From the NCBI GenBank assembly GCA_024224815.1, contig JAAENC010000044.1, positions 1 through 47,236 of the forward strand: a stretch of DNA of 47,236 nt. The letters run 5' to 3'. A program made the translations under genes and the position numbers. A model generated the notes under the pieces. The model searched no databases. It had not been told where the DNA came from and saw only the letters and a list, made by a program, of their open reading frames with translations. Numbering within the stretch: position 1 is the first letter of the stretch; every line of letters begins with the position of its first letter. Below are positions 1 to 8,096 of this stretch, piece after piece. Source of the DNA: Chloroflexota bacterium (lineage in GTDB: Bacteria; Chloroflexota; Anaerolineae; Anaerolineales; Villigracilaceae).

Positions 1-18
1 ACTGAATTGACGAGGCAT
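1..18 (-). CDS. 5' end of a minus-strand ORF, possibly IS200/IS605 TnpA (partial)
   Basis: Only the first six codons (MPRQFS) lie inside the window; the gene runs off the left edge. The start is supported by an AGGAG Shine-Dalgarno sequence about 7 nt upstream (minus-strand AGGAGATACATAATG). Upstream, at 84-122, are two small hairpins laid out like those beside the transposase C-terminus at the right edge. I infer an IS200/IS605-type tnpA start, but six residues cannot prove a family. An IS3-type OrfA also commonly starts with MPR. Confidence 0.4.
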
Positions 19-83
19 TATGTATCTCCTATTAGTTTCGCATCTTCTAGGTCGATACATAATACTCGTCATACTCTATACAA

Positions 84-122
84 CGGTAGAACCGATTATG
101 GTTCCACTACCATAGGTAGTGG
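84..122. repeat. Paired hairpins, probable IS200/IS605-like left end
   Basis: A perfect 8-bp stem with a 3-nt loop (CCACTACC-ata-GGTAGTGG, 104-122) sits next to a 4-bp stem with loop aga (cggt-aga-accg, 84-94). The right edge of the window has the same plan: an 8-bp CCACCACC stem with a 3-nt loop, and a second hairpin also with loop aga. In both cases the CCAC hairpin is the outer one relative to the ORF. IS200/IS605 elements end in such subterminal hairpins rather than inverted repeats. The exact cleavage site cannot be placed. Confidence 0.5.
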
Positions 123-131
123 TTTTATTTC

Positions 132-227
132 TCAATAAACCGCTTCAATAGGGGAATTATCACTTAAAGGGGAAACACGACACCCTGTTTTTTTACAGGA
201 TAAGACTATTGCTAATTCAAGTTTCAT
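132..227 (-). pseudogene. Short ORF cut off at the IS-like hairpin; probable truncated gene
   Basis: A 31-codon minus-strand ORF begins MKLELAIVLSCKKTGC and ends ...IEAVY*. It has a strong Shine-Dalgarno sequence (AAGGAG, 7 nt before ATG). It stops about 10 nt before the outer hairpin of the IS-like end. The good ribosome site and abrupt end fit a normal gene whose 3' part was displaced by insertion after a TTTAT-like target; a native 31-residue peptide is the alternative. I do not recognise the family. It contains two cysteines (C11, C16). Confidence 0.4.
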
Positions 228-263
228 TGGAAATCTCCTTCTAATCACCCACTTCTTATAATC

Positions 264-298
264 AAAAAGTCGCGGGGTAGATGTATCACCCGCGACTT
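264..298 (-). terminator. Rho-independent terminator-like hairpin (minus strand)
   Basis: A perfect 10-bp stem (AAGTCGCGGG, 267-276, with CCCGCGACTT, 289-298) around a 12-nt loop is followed on the minus strand by TTTTT. It lies downstream of the small ORF at 338-436 and upstream of the truncated ORF, so it would separate the two transcripts. Confidence 0.6.
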
Positions 299-337
299 CC
301 GCAATCTCAAAAAGAATATTTTAGATAAAGCAAATTT

Positions 338-436
338 TCATTTGGAAATAAGCAGATTAACATCAACGAGTGAAACAAAGTTGCATGGATCATATAAATA
401 TATGGCAATTGTGTTTTTCGTTAAGATGTTAATCAA
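338..436 (-). CDS. Possible small peptide gene (32 aa) inside a palindrome
   Basis: A minus-strand ORF with TTG start is preceded by AAGGAG at 8 nt spacing and encodes a 32-residue hydrophobic peptide (starts MINILTKNTIAIYLYD, ends NLLISK). A terminator-like hairpin follows on the same strand. Most of the ORF is contained in a long imperfect palindrome (355-434), so folding of the transcript could hide its own coding region. No family is recognised. It could be a small hydrophobic (toxin-like) peptide or a chance ORF. Confidence 0.25.
   Translation of the reverse strand: MINILTKNTIAIYLYDPCNFVSLVDVNLLISK
355..434. repeat. 80-nt long imperfect palindrome
   Basis: The outer arms GATTAACATC (355-364) and GATGTTAATC (425-434) are perfect complements. 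Pairing continues inward with aacga/tcgtt, aaaca/tgttt and ttgc/gcaa, ending in a small AT-rich stem, so the whole segment can fold as one rod. The rest of the 228-579 gap shows nothing else I can name apart from the terminator and small ORF listed separately. Confidence 0.55.
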
Positions 437-579
437 TAGGCAAGCTCCTTTCGTAGAAAACACCACATTTATCTAAACAAATCTGTGATTTAAGGCAAAT
501 TATAGCATGATTTATAAGAAATTCATTTAAGACACAGAGAGACACGCCTTAAGACTATTGGGGATGATAAAATATTATC

Positions 580-2124
580 ATGCTCCCAACCCTTCCTGAC
601 TTCCGCGTTCGTCAACGCGATTACCTTCTCGAAATAACCCGTGCCATCACCCAAGAACTCGATCTTGAAAAACTCCTCGCGCGCATTCTGCGTATTTCCG
701 TCGAAATGCTCGCCGGGCAAGCTGGCTTGATCGCCCTAAAAAAAGATGATGGTTGGCGTGTTGCATCGGCACAAAAAATCCCCCCCGCATTACTCGACTA
801 TCTAAAACCTCTTCTTGCTGAAGAGACGGTTTCTGAGTTCAATGTCAACGAACTCAACAGAATGCTTAAAAGCCTCGCCTACACCGCCAGCCGCGGTTTA
901 TTAAACGGTGTCGGGCTTCCACTCGTCGCGCATCAAAAAGTAATCGGCGTGATCTTTATTTTCCGCAATTATCCTGACCGTTTTTCCCCCAACGACAAAA
1001 GCTTACTCCGCTCTTTTGCTGACCAAGCAGCCTCCGCCGTCTACAACGCCCAACTTTATGGGCAAGTCAGCTACGAAAAACAACGCCTCGATGCCCTACT
1101 CGAATCTGCGGCCGACGGCATCTTAATTCTCAACGCCGACCACAGCATAGAGCGCATCAACAGCGCCTTTCAAAAGCTTTACGGGCAGCCTCGCGAAGAA
1201 ATCACAGGAAAAGCACACGAAGAGATCATCCGCTGGGCAAACGATCCGCATGGCGCAACCCTCGAAGAATCCGAAGCCGAAGGCTGGCCGCTCACACCCA
1301 ACGCCTCCCTCTACGTCGAAGGTGATCTTCACCGCCCCGACCCACCAAATCTTCCCGTTGGCGTTACCTACGCCCCTCTTTTCGCCGCCGATAACACCCT
1401 TCGAAATATCTTTGTAACAGTTCGCGACATCACTCATTTCCGTACCGCTGAGCAAGTTAAAAGCACCTTTATTTCTGTCGTCAGCCACGAACTTCGCACC
1501 CCCGTTGCGCTTATAAAAGGCTACGCCAGCACCCTGCGCCGAGACGATGCCCGCTGGGATAGAGAAATTGTCGAAGACAGCCTAATGGTCATCGAAGAAG
1601 AAGCAGATCGTTTATCTAAAATGATAGATGATTTGTTGGATGCTTCGCGTCTACAGGCAGGCGGATTAAGCCTCAGCCACACCGATCTCTCCATCCAGAA
1701 TCTTGCCACCCAACTAGCGGATCGCTTCGCCTCTCAAGCTGGCTCCCGTCAAATTAGCACCAACTTTCCCGAAATATTCCCCGTTATCTCCGCCGATGAA
1801 ACACGGATCCGGCAAGTACTCACAAATCTCATCTCCAACGCTATCAAATATGCTCCCAAAGGTGAAATTCGTATCAGTGGCAAAGCCCGCCCCGAGCAAG
1901 TCATCATCTGCGTTTCGGATGAAGGTCCCGGCATCGACCCCAAAGACATGCCTCACATCTTCGACCGATTCTACAGAGCTGCAGAATCTGTTAACAAAAC
2001 AAAGGGTGCCGGGCTGGGGCTTTATCTTGCCCGTGCCATCGTTGAAGCCCACGGCGGCCGGATGTGGGTAGATGATGCAAAAACATCTCCCGGAGCAAGA
2101 ATTTGCTTTTCGTTGCCGAGATAA
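580..2124 (+). CDS. GAF-PAS sensor histidine kinase
   Basis: A 514-residue soluble sensor kinase of the two-component type; it autophosphorylates a histidine and passes the phosphate to a response regulator. The order seen is a GAF-like domain (about 15-160), a PAS domain (about 165-290), a HisKA dimerisation domain with H-box SHELRTP (His303), and an HATPase_c domain with N-box NLISNAIKYAPKG (Asn416/Asn420), G1 DEGPG (447-451), F-box FDRFYR and G2 GAGLGL (476-481). There is no transmembrane segment, so the signal is probably cytoplasmic. No response regulator is adjacent, so it is an orphan here. The start at 580 has only a weak upstream GGGGATG. Confidence 0.9.
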   Translation: MLPTLPDFRVRQRDYLLEITRAITQELDLEKLLARILRISVEMLAGQAGLIALKKDDGWRVASAQKIPPALLDYLKPLLAEETVSEFNVNELNRMLKSLAYTASRGLLNGVGLPLVAHQKVIGVIFIFRNYPDRFSPNDKSLLRSFADQAASAVYNAQLYGQVSYEKQRLDALLESAADGILILNADHSIERINSAFQKLYGQPREEITGKAHEEIIRWANDPHGATLEESEAEGWPLTPNASLYVEGDLHRPDPPNLPVGVTYAPLFAADNTLRNIFVTVRDITHFRTAEQVKSTFISVVSHELRTPVALIKGYASTLRRDDARWDREIVEDSLMVIEEEADRLSKMIDDLLDASRLQAGGLSLSHTDLSIQNLATQLADRFASQAGSRQISTNFPEIFPVISADETRIRQVLTNLISNAIKYAPKGEIRISGKARPEQVIICVSDEGPGIDPKDMPHIFDRFYRAAESVNKTKGAGLGLYLARAIVEAHGGRMWVDDAKTSPGARICFSLPR

Positions 2125-2148
2125 TTTTTGTCGGGAAGAGGTTATTTC

Positions 2149-2458
2149 ATGAATAATGATGTCACAGATTTTTCCGAATTTGAAAATTTTCAATGTCGTG
2201 TGTGGTTTTATCAGGTTGGTCATTCTGAAATGTTCATCCAATTATCATCTAATGATGAGTTTACATCAGACAAAACCGTAAATCATTCTTATCTCATTTT
2301 TACAGACGTTATCTACTTTAGCGGTCCTTTTGAGTAGAGCGGAGCAACTTTATAGTCTTTTCATAAAGAAAACAAAAACGGAAGATATTAAAATAATTGC
2401 AAGATCTAAGGCTTTTCATACCGATAAACCATACTCACTAGAAATAACTTTTCCATAA
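2149..2458 (+). pseudogene. Small unknown gene split by a one-base frameshift
   Basis: An ORF starting ATG at 2149 (good site AAGAGG 8 nt upstream) reads MNNDVTDFSEFENFQ... and stops at 2337. Reading continues without a stop in the +1 frame (LSRAEQLYSLFIKK...YSLEITFP) to TAA at 2458. The switch falls at a run of four T (2328-2331); removing one T joins both parts into a protein of about 102 residues. This is either a recent inactivating insertion, a sequencing indel in a homopolymer, or (less likely) a programmed shift. The family is not recognised. It follows the kinase by 24 nt and may have been co-transcribed. Confidence 0.6.
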
Positions 2459-2462
2459 ATTG

Positions 2463-2499
2463 TTGTAGAGACGAGTCTAAGACTCGCCCCTACAATTTT
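2463..2499. terminator. Long hairpin repeat / terminator-like element
   Basis: The arms ttgtagagacgagtct (2463-2478) and gactcgcccctacaa (2481-2495) pair with two G-U or mismatched positions and are followed by TTTT. It lies directly after the end of the frameshifted gene and before the lipoprotein. It works plausibly as a transcription terminator, but the sequence also has the look of a dispersed palindromic repeat. Confidence 0.55.
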
Positions 2500-2513
2500 A
2501 AACACAAAACGAT

Positions 2514-3074
2514 ATGAAAAAACTCATTCTGTTTCTCTCTCTATTGTTCCTGTCCTCCTGTATTCCTAAACCGTCTGCTCCGAGCCCAACACCACCTCCA
2601 ACAAAAGCAACACAACTCCCCCAAGAAATGCCCGCTGATTTTGAGATTGCCTATAAATGGACATCGGGCGCAATAGAGTATTGGTATAGCTACACAATTA
2701 CGCTTTCTACTAAGAAAAGCGAGATTGGCTTTATGCCCAATTATCCATCCAATGAACCGCCTATCTGGATAGAGAATCTTGAGACAGAAGATGAACTTCT
2801 CAACGAACTCTACACAAAACTCTACGATGCAGGTCTTTTTGAGCAAGCATGGCAACAGAATGAAGATATGCCCGCAGGAGGACATACAAGCTCACTGAGT
2901 GTATTTGCCTATGGAAATAGGTTTGAGATTCCTTATCATTTCGACAACGAAGAAAACAAGAAAGAAATCTATACCCTCTACGACGAAATAGAAGCCTTGG
3001 TCTCCCAAGAAGTGATGGATTCTTTCATGGCGCAACGCGAGCAATATATCGAAGAATATGATGGGGAATGGTAA
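2514..3074 (+). CDS. Predicted lipoprotein, unknown function
   Basis: A 186-residue protein with a clear lipoprotein signal: MKKL then a hydrophobic stretch and the lipobox LSSC (lipidated Cys16), followed by a proline/serine/threonine-rich spacer (about 18-35) typical of surface lipoproteins. The mature part is acidic, contains several Trp/Tyr residues and no recognisable catalytic motif. It should be anchored to the outer face of the cytoplasmic membrane. The last 7 nt overlap the start of the YqeC-MocA gene, which suggests translational coupling but not shared function. Confidence 0.75.
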   Translation: MKKLILFLSLLFLSSCIPKPSAPSPTPPPTKATQLPQEMPADFEIAYKWTSGAIEYWYSYTITLSTKKSEIGFMPNYPSNEPPIWIENLETEDELLNELYTKLYDAGLFEQAWQQNEDMPAGGHTSSLSVFAYGNRFEIPYHFDNEENKKEIYTLYDEIEALVSQEVMDSFMAQREQYIEEYDGEW

Positions 3075-4417
3075 ATTTGATCAATAAAAAAAAACTTTCT
3101 CTCGTCAAAGCCCTGCGTCTTGACCACATCCCGCTGCCGCGCGTTGCTTTTGTCGGCGCGGGAGGGAAAACAACCGCACTCTTTCAATTAGCGCGAGAAC
3201 TTTCCCCCTGCATTGTGACGACAACAACACATCTCGGCGCATGGCAAGCAAAAGAAGCTGATCAGCATATCATCATCCGCAAAGCTGAAGATGTAAATCA
3301 GCTTGAAAAAATCGCTTTTTCTAGAATCATTTTAGTGACGGGAGAAGAAAAAGAAAATCGTCTTCCCGCTCTTTCTGACGAAAGTTTAAAATGGCTCGAG
3401 CAATTTTCTAATTATCACTCTCTCCCCCTACTCATCGAAGCGGATGGCTCCCGCCAAAAAGCGCTTAAAGCCCCAAAAGAAAATGAGCCTGTTATTCCCG
3501 ACTTTATAGAAAGGGTTATCGTTGTTGCAGGTTTATCAGGGATGGGAAAGATCTCCAGCGAAGAAACTATCTATAATGCAGAAAGTTTTATCAAGCTCGG
3601 AAAGATGAAAGAAGGAAAAAAAATCAGGACTGAAAACTTGACCAAAGTCTTACTTCACAAAAATGGTGGCTTAAAAAATATCCCGACAAAGGCACGGCGA
3701 ATTGCTCTTTTAACGCAAGCAAATACACCTGAATTAGAATCTATAAGTGGAAAAATCGCAAAACAACTAATCCCCAAGTTTGATTCTGTTATCACCACAA
3801 ACTTTTCAACTTCCAATATTCAAACTTTCCAACCTGCTGCCGCTATTATTCTTGCTGCCGGGGCTTCATCTCGATTTGGGCAACCCAAACAATTGCTCGA
3901 CTATCATGGCAAACCATTTATTCGCGCTGTGGCAGAGAAAGCCCTGCAAGCAGAATTATCTCCCGTTATCGTTGTAACAGGCGCAGAAGATACTGAAATC
4001 AGAGAAGCTCTTAAAGATTTGCCAATAGAAATCGTTCACAACTCCAATTGGAAAGAAGGACAAAGCTCATCTATTCAAATGGGGATAAAAAAACTTCCCA
4101 CAAATACAGGCGCTGCTATTTTTCTACTCACTGACCAACCCCAAGTAACGCCAACTATCATGCGCGCACTTGTTGAAGAACATCAACGTACGCTCAAAGC
4201 CGTTATAGCGCCGATGGTGGAAGATCGCAGAGCGAATCCCGTCTTATTTGACCGAGCGACTTTCCCCGCTTTGCTCGAACTTAAAGGCGATATTGGCGGA
4301 CGCGGTATCTTCTCGAAGTTTTCACCCAGTTACATTTTATGGCTGGATTCATCTCTTTTGCTTGACGTAGATACAGATAAAGACTATCAGAAGTTAATTA
4401 ATGGGAAGCACGCATAA
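3068..4417 (+). CDS. YqeC domain-molybdopterin cytidylyltransferase (MocA-like) fusion
   Basis: A 449-residue two-domain protein. Residues 20-245 match the YqeC family (selenium-dependent molybdenum hydroxylase accessory protein): P-loop-like FVGAGGKTT (28-36), TTTTHLG (51-57), EADGSRQKALKAP (124-136). Residues 257-445 are a MobA/MocA-type nucleotidyltransferase with LAAGASSRFGQPKQLL (262-277) and a TDQP metal-binding motif near 360. MocA transfers CMP from CTP to molybdopterin to form the dinucleotide cofactor of xanthine-dehydrogenase-family hydroxylases. The fusion supports a joint role in maturing such an enzyme, but no molybdenum hydroxylase is present in the window. The start overlaps the lipoprotein stop. 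Confidence 0.85.
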   Translation: MVNLINKKKLSLVKALRLDHIPLPRVAFVGAGGKTTALFQLARELSPCIVTTTTHLGAWQAKEADQHIIIRKAEDVNQLEKIAFSRIILVTGEEKENRLPALSDESLKWLEQFSNYHSLPLLIEADGSRQKALKAPKENEPVIPDFIERVIVVAGLSGMGKISSEETIYNAESFIKLGKMKEGKKIRTENLTKVLLHKNGGLKNIPTKARRIALLTQANTPELESISGKIAKQLIPKFDSVITTNFSTSNIQTFQPAAAIILAAGASSRFGQPKQLLDYHGKPFIRAVAEKALQAELSPVIVVTGAEDTEIREALKDLPIEIVHNSNWKEGQSSSIQMGIKKLPTNTGAAIFLLTDQPQVTPTIMRALVEEHQRTLKAVIAPMVEDRRANPVLFDRATFPALLELKGDIGGRGIFSKFSPSYILWLDSSLLLDVDTDKDYQKLINGKHA

Positions 4418-4498
4418 ATCACGAGCGTGGGCGCAGCACTATCGTTCATATCCTTTTGTGATAAACTTTTTCATCCTATTTTGTGGAGCAATCTATCT

Positions 4499-5416
4499 AT
4501 GAAACATCTAATTATCGTTAATCCAACTTCGGGACGCGGCTATGCAGGCGAATCTATCCCGGCTATCGAAAATTCTCTAAAAGCTCAGGGAGTGGATTTC
4601 GAATTGATCCGCACAGAAGGCCCTTGGCACGCTGCGGATATTGCAGAAAAAGCCGCCCGCGAGGGCTATGATGTTGTTGTAACAGCCAGTGGAGATGGAA
4701 CTGCTAATGAAGCGTTAAACGGTTTAATGCGCGCCCACGCAACTGGTTTTAGCAACACCGCAATGGGCATTATTCCCGTTGGGACAGGGAATGACCTAGC
4801 TTATGGCATGGGTATCAAAGATGATCTTGATGAAGCTTGCGCTACGCTCGCAAAAAATAAGCGAAAAACTGTAGATATTGGCCTTGTGAAAGGCGGTGAT
4901 TACCCGGAAGGACGTTATTTTGGGAATGGGGTGGGCATAGGCTTTGATGCAGCAGTGGGTTTTGAAGCTGAAAAAGTGACCTGGACGCGCGGCCTGCTAG
5001 CTTATCTTGTTGCTGCCATGCAAACTGTATTTCTATACTATAAAAGCCCTACGGTTGATATTAGCTATAACGATAAAACGATCACTCAGCCTTCTCTGAT
5101 GATCTCGATTATGAACGGGCAGCGCATGGGCGGCGGATTTTATATGGCCCCGGAAAGCTGCCCCGACGACGGAGAACTTGACTTATGCATTGCCAGTGAA
5201 GCATCAAAATTACGTATTTTTCAACTAATAAACTTGTTTTTAAAAGGCACGCAAGCTAGCGAACCTGAGATCTCTACAGGGCGCACTAAAAAGATCAGCG
5301 TTAAAGCCATTAAAGGTACACTACCAGCTCATTGTGATGGAGAAACACTATGCCGTGAAGGCACAGAGCTTGATATTGAACTTATCCCCCAAGCATTGGA
5401 TTTTATAACAACATGA
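4499..5416 (+). CDS. Diacylglycerol kinase / YegS-type lipid kinase
   Basis: A soluble lipid kinase of the DAGK catalytic family that phosphorylates diacylglycerol or a related lipid with ATP. It has the expected N-terminal NPTSGRG (8-14), the nucleotide-binding GDGT in ASGDGTANEALNG (about 63-75) and PVGTGNDLA (93-101). I place the start at 4499 (MKHLIIVNPT), not at the earlier in-frame 4427, because the family begins there and GGAG lies 12 nt upstream; length is then 305 residues, normal for the family. It overlaps the next gene (acyltransferase) by 4 nt (ATGA), so the pair probably works in phospholipid recycling. Confidence 0.88.
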   Translation: MKHLIIVNPTSGRGYAGESIPAIENSLKAQGVDFELIRTEGPWHAADIAEKAAREGYDVVVTASGDGTANEALNGLMRAHATGFSNTAMGIIPVGTGNDLAYGMGIKDDLDEACATLAKNKRKTVDIGLVKGGDYPEGRYFGNGVGIGFDAAVGFEAEKVTWTRGLLAYLVAAMQTVFLYYKSPTVDISYNDKTITQPSLMISIMNGQRMGGGFYMAPESCPDDGELDLCIASEASKLRIFQLINLFLKGTQASEPEISTGRTKKISVKAIKGTLPAHCDGETLCREGTELDIELIPQALDFITT

Positions 5417-6093
5417 TTCATATAGGACTACAACACCGCATCATCTCTGGTTTAATCAAATTTGGCACAAGCCTAATTTGTCGTATTGACAAAAAAGCAC
5501 TAGACAAAGTTCCCCATAGCGGGCCTCTGATCATACTGGCCAATCACACAAGTTCGCTCGAAGTACCTTTAGTATTTGCTCATTTGCAACCGCGCCCTGT
5601 TACTGCATTAGCAAAAGCAGAAGCATGGAAAAACCCGCTCTACAATTGGCTTTTTGACATCTGGAAATTGATTCCCGTGCGGCGAGGCGAAGCAGATATG
5701 AATGCAATGAAAGAATCCATCAAAATGGTCAAAGATGGATATATCTTTGGCATCTCCCCCGAAGGAACGCGCAGTGCTAGCGCAAAATTACTCCGTGCTC
5801 ACCCGGGCATTGTGCCGATCGCCTTACGCAGCAAAGCTCCCTTACAGCCCGTCGCTCATTGGGGAGGGGAAGATTTCGGCAAAAATATCAAAAGGCTGCG
5901 CCGGACAGATTTTCACATCCGCGTAGGGGAACTCTTTTACCTTGACAGTCTTGGAGAACGCGTTACGAGCGAGGTACGCCAACAAATGGTCGACGAGATG
6001 ATGTATCAGTTGGCAAAACTGCTTCCTGAAGAATATCGTGGTTACTACGCCGATCTCGAAAAGGCGACCGAAAAATATCTACGATTTGCCTAA
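5413..6093 (+). CDS. plsC: 1-acylglycerol-3-phosphate acyltransferase family (PlsC-like)
   Basis: A 226-residue acyltransferase that would esterify position 2 of lysophosphatidic acid at the membrane. It shows block I NHTSSLE (His45), block II around VRRG (89-92), block III PEGTRS (116-121) and block IV near GIVPIAL. The usual HX4D catalytic motif is HX4E here (His45...Glu50), which is unusual. It is translationally coupled to the lipid kinase (4-nt overlap). Its stop overlaps the stop of the convergent membrane-protein gene (CTAA). Confidence 0.85.
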   Translation: MIHIGLQHRIISGLIKFGTSLICRIDKKALDKVPHSGPLIILANHTSSLEVPLVFAHLQPRPVTALAKAEAWKNPLYNWLFDIWKLIPVRRGEADMNAMKESIKMVKDGYIFGISPEGTRSASAKLLRAHPGIVPIALRSKAPLQPVAHWGGEDFGKNIKRLRRTDFHIRVGELFYLDSLGERVTSEVRQQMVDEMMYQLAKLLPEEYRGYYADLEKATEKYLRFA

Positions 6094-8054
6094 TCGCAAT
6101 CTTCCCCTGCTTCAGCGCGCGGAACGTATAACTCTACCCCCACATCTTCATACAAAACCAGCGGCTCATAATAGCACCAGAGCGGATGCGTGACCTTCAA
6201 TATCCAGATATTATTTTCAGCAGCAAATGATCGTTTTTCGCTCAAAAGTGTATCTGTCTGCGGATCGACCACGATCATCCCAAAATGTTGAGTTCGCAGA
6301 TCATGATAAAAAGCGCCTAAATAAGCTGTGTTTCGAGACATGACCATTTCCATCAACACATCTTTCTCATATTCCGGGATGAGGGGGATCACTTCGATTT
6401 CCTCAACAGCTAAAAGATGACGCTGTGAGATAAAGAGGACTTCGTCTCCCGCCTCCGCGACGCTCGTGACCTGTGTCTTGATCTCGTTTAAAGAAGCGTT
6501 TACTGCGCCCCGATCGTATCCCACTGAACCGCCCCCTCGAAGAATGAAGAATGCCAAAAGAAGGGTCGCGGCAAAAAGCATCTCTCCCCAGAGATGCTTG
6601 GAATCGGAATCAAGTTCAAATTTACGTGCGAAAAGGGTCGTTCCTACGAGCAGGATGCTGACAAAATAGGCATCCATATTGTGGAGGTCGGCGCCTCCGC
6701 CAATCTTCACGCTGACGACCAATCCCCCCACAAAAAGCACAAAAATTGCCAGGAAAATCCCCCACAACCGAATTGGATGCCATTTTTCTTTACGAAGAGA
6801 AAATGCTAAAAGAATGAGCGGCAGCGAGAGAAAAACTGCGCCAAAAAAAATGCCAGGCGCGTAAGTATTGCCTGGTAAAAGACGTTCCCAAATCAGTCTG
6901 GATGAGAGGCTGGTAAAGAATTCGTCGCGCGCGCCGTTCCCCGAAAGCTGGATGTAGACAGCTTGTGAAAAAAATGCGCTAGCGATTCCTGTAAAAAACC
7001 ATGCTGCTGGAAGTAAGAGATATTCAAAAAGGTTTTTTTTCTTTGGTGTTTCAAGAAAATAGATTATCGCGGCCAACATAGCCGGGACAGGGAACCAATT
7101 AATGCGACTCATCCCCGCCCATGCAGAGGCGATGATAATGGCGACCCATGTGCGTGTTATCTTTTCTGGCGAAACAAAAACAAAAATAATCAGCGTAGGG
7201 ATAAGAAGATGCGCGTAAATTGAACCTTGGATAAGAAAAAGAAAAGCCCAGAGCGAAAAAAGAAGGGCGTAAGTTTTGCGATCAATTTTTCTTGCAAGAA
7301 TTTTGACAACACCCCAGCTAAGGCCAAAAGTGAGTAAAAGAGACCAGCCACGATGTACCCAAATGGGCATTTTTCCAAAAAGGAAGGGAAGGCTAAAAAT
7401 AAAATGCAAGGTCGGATGCAAAATTGGAAGGGGCAAACTCTGCCCATAAATTTCTTTGGCAAAAAATAGCGAGGCGTAATAATAGCGACTGTCGCGCGTC
7501 CACCCTATTGCAAAGGGATAATTGGTGATGTAGAGACTTGCGATGACTAGTTGGTAAATAAGGAGTTGAGCTAGAGCGGTAAAGGCGAGGCTTTCTGCCC
7601 AAGAGAGTTCTTTGCTTTGTTTATCAAAGCTCACATTGACTACGCGCAAAAACGATGCGCCAGCAAAAGAGAGCAAAAAGAAGATAAATATCTTTATCCA
7701 GAGACGATTTCCGAGCAAGCCACCCAAATATGGATGCAGAGCCCAAAAAGGCAGAAGGCCAAGACTAAGAATAAATAACGCAACGAATAAGCTTTTTAGC
7801 TTCTCCCCAGAACGCAAAAAAGCATCGTAAGATGCTTTTAGTTTTTCAAATGATTTTGTCCAGGTTAAGAAAAGAAAAAGAGCTGAGAGTGAGCCTACAA
7901 CAACAATAGCGATGAGCAAAATCATCCACTTTGGTTGTGTAAGGGAAAATCCTTTGTCTGTAGCAAGATTGCGAAGGTCAAGAATCGCTAAAATGCTGGA
8001 AAGCAAAATGCCAATGAAGAGAATGCGCCAGAGATGAGCTTTGTTTTTATTCAC
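6090..8054 (-). CDS. Large polytopic membrane protein, glycosyltransferase-39-like
   Basis: A 654-residue protein with about 12 hydrophobic segments over residues 10-500 and a soluble C-terminal part of about 150 residues. Architecture and the TRDSRYYYAS...HPTLHF segment after the third to fourth membrane helices resemble bacterial polyprenyl-phosphate-dependent membrane glycosyltransferases (GT39/ArnT-like), but I see no unambiguous catalytic DE motif near the N-terminus. Treat the function as unassigned membrane protein, possibly acting on lipid-linked sugars. It is transcribed alone, convergent with plsC. Confidence 0.6.
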   Translation of the reverse strand: MNKNKAHLWRILFIGILLSSILAILDLRNLATDKGFSLTQPKWMILLIAIVVVGSLSALFLFLTWTKSFEKLKASYDAFLRSGEKLKSLFVALFILSLGLLPFWALHPYLGGLLGNRLWIKIFIFFLLSFAGASFLRVVNVSFDKQSKELSWAESLAFTALAQLLIYQLVIASLYITNYPFAIGWTRDSRYYYASLFFAKEIYGQSLPLPILHPTLHFIFSLPFLFGKMPIWVHRGWSLLLTFGLSWGVVKILARKIDRKTYALLFSLWAFLFLIQGSIYAHLLIPTLIIFVFVSPEKITRTWVAIIIASAWAGMSRINWFPVPAMLAAIIYFLETPKKKNLFEYLLLPAAWFFTGIASAFFSQAVYIQLSGNGARDEFFTSLSSRLIWERLLPGNTYAPGIFFGAVFLSLPLILLAFSLRKEKWHPIRLWGIFLAIFVLFVGGLVVSVKIGGGADLHNMDAYFVSILLVGTTLFARKFELDSDSKHLWGEMLFAATLLLAFFILRGGGSVGYDRGAVNASLNEIKTQVTSVAEAGDEVLFISQRHLLAVEEIEVIPLIPEYEKDVLMEMVMSRNTAYLGAFYHDLRTQHFGMIVVDPQTDTLLSEKRSFAAENNIWILKVTHPLWCYYEPLVLYEDVGVELYVPRAEAGEDCD

Positions 8055-8096
8055 AAGCTTACTATAAACTCATTTTGCTTATTCCGCAAACTGGGG

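Noticed and set aside
1714-2241. 175-codon minus-strand reading frame
   Set aside because: It lies antisense to the kinase ATPase domain with no ribosome site; codon pattern follows the kinase frame.
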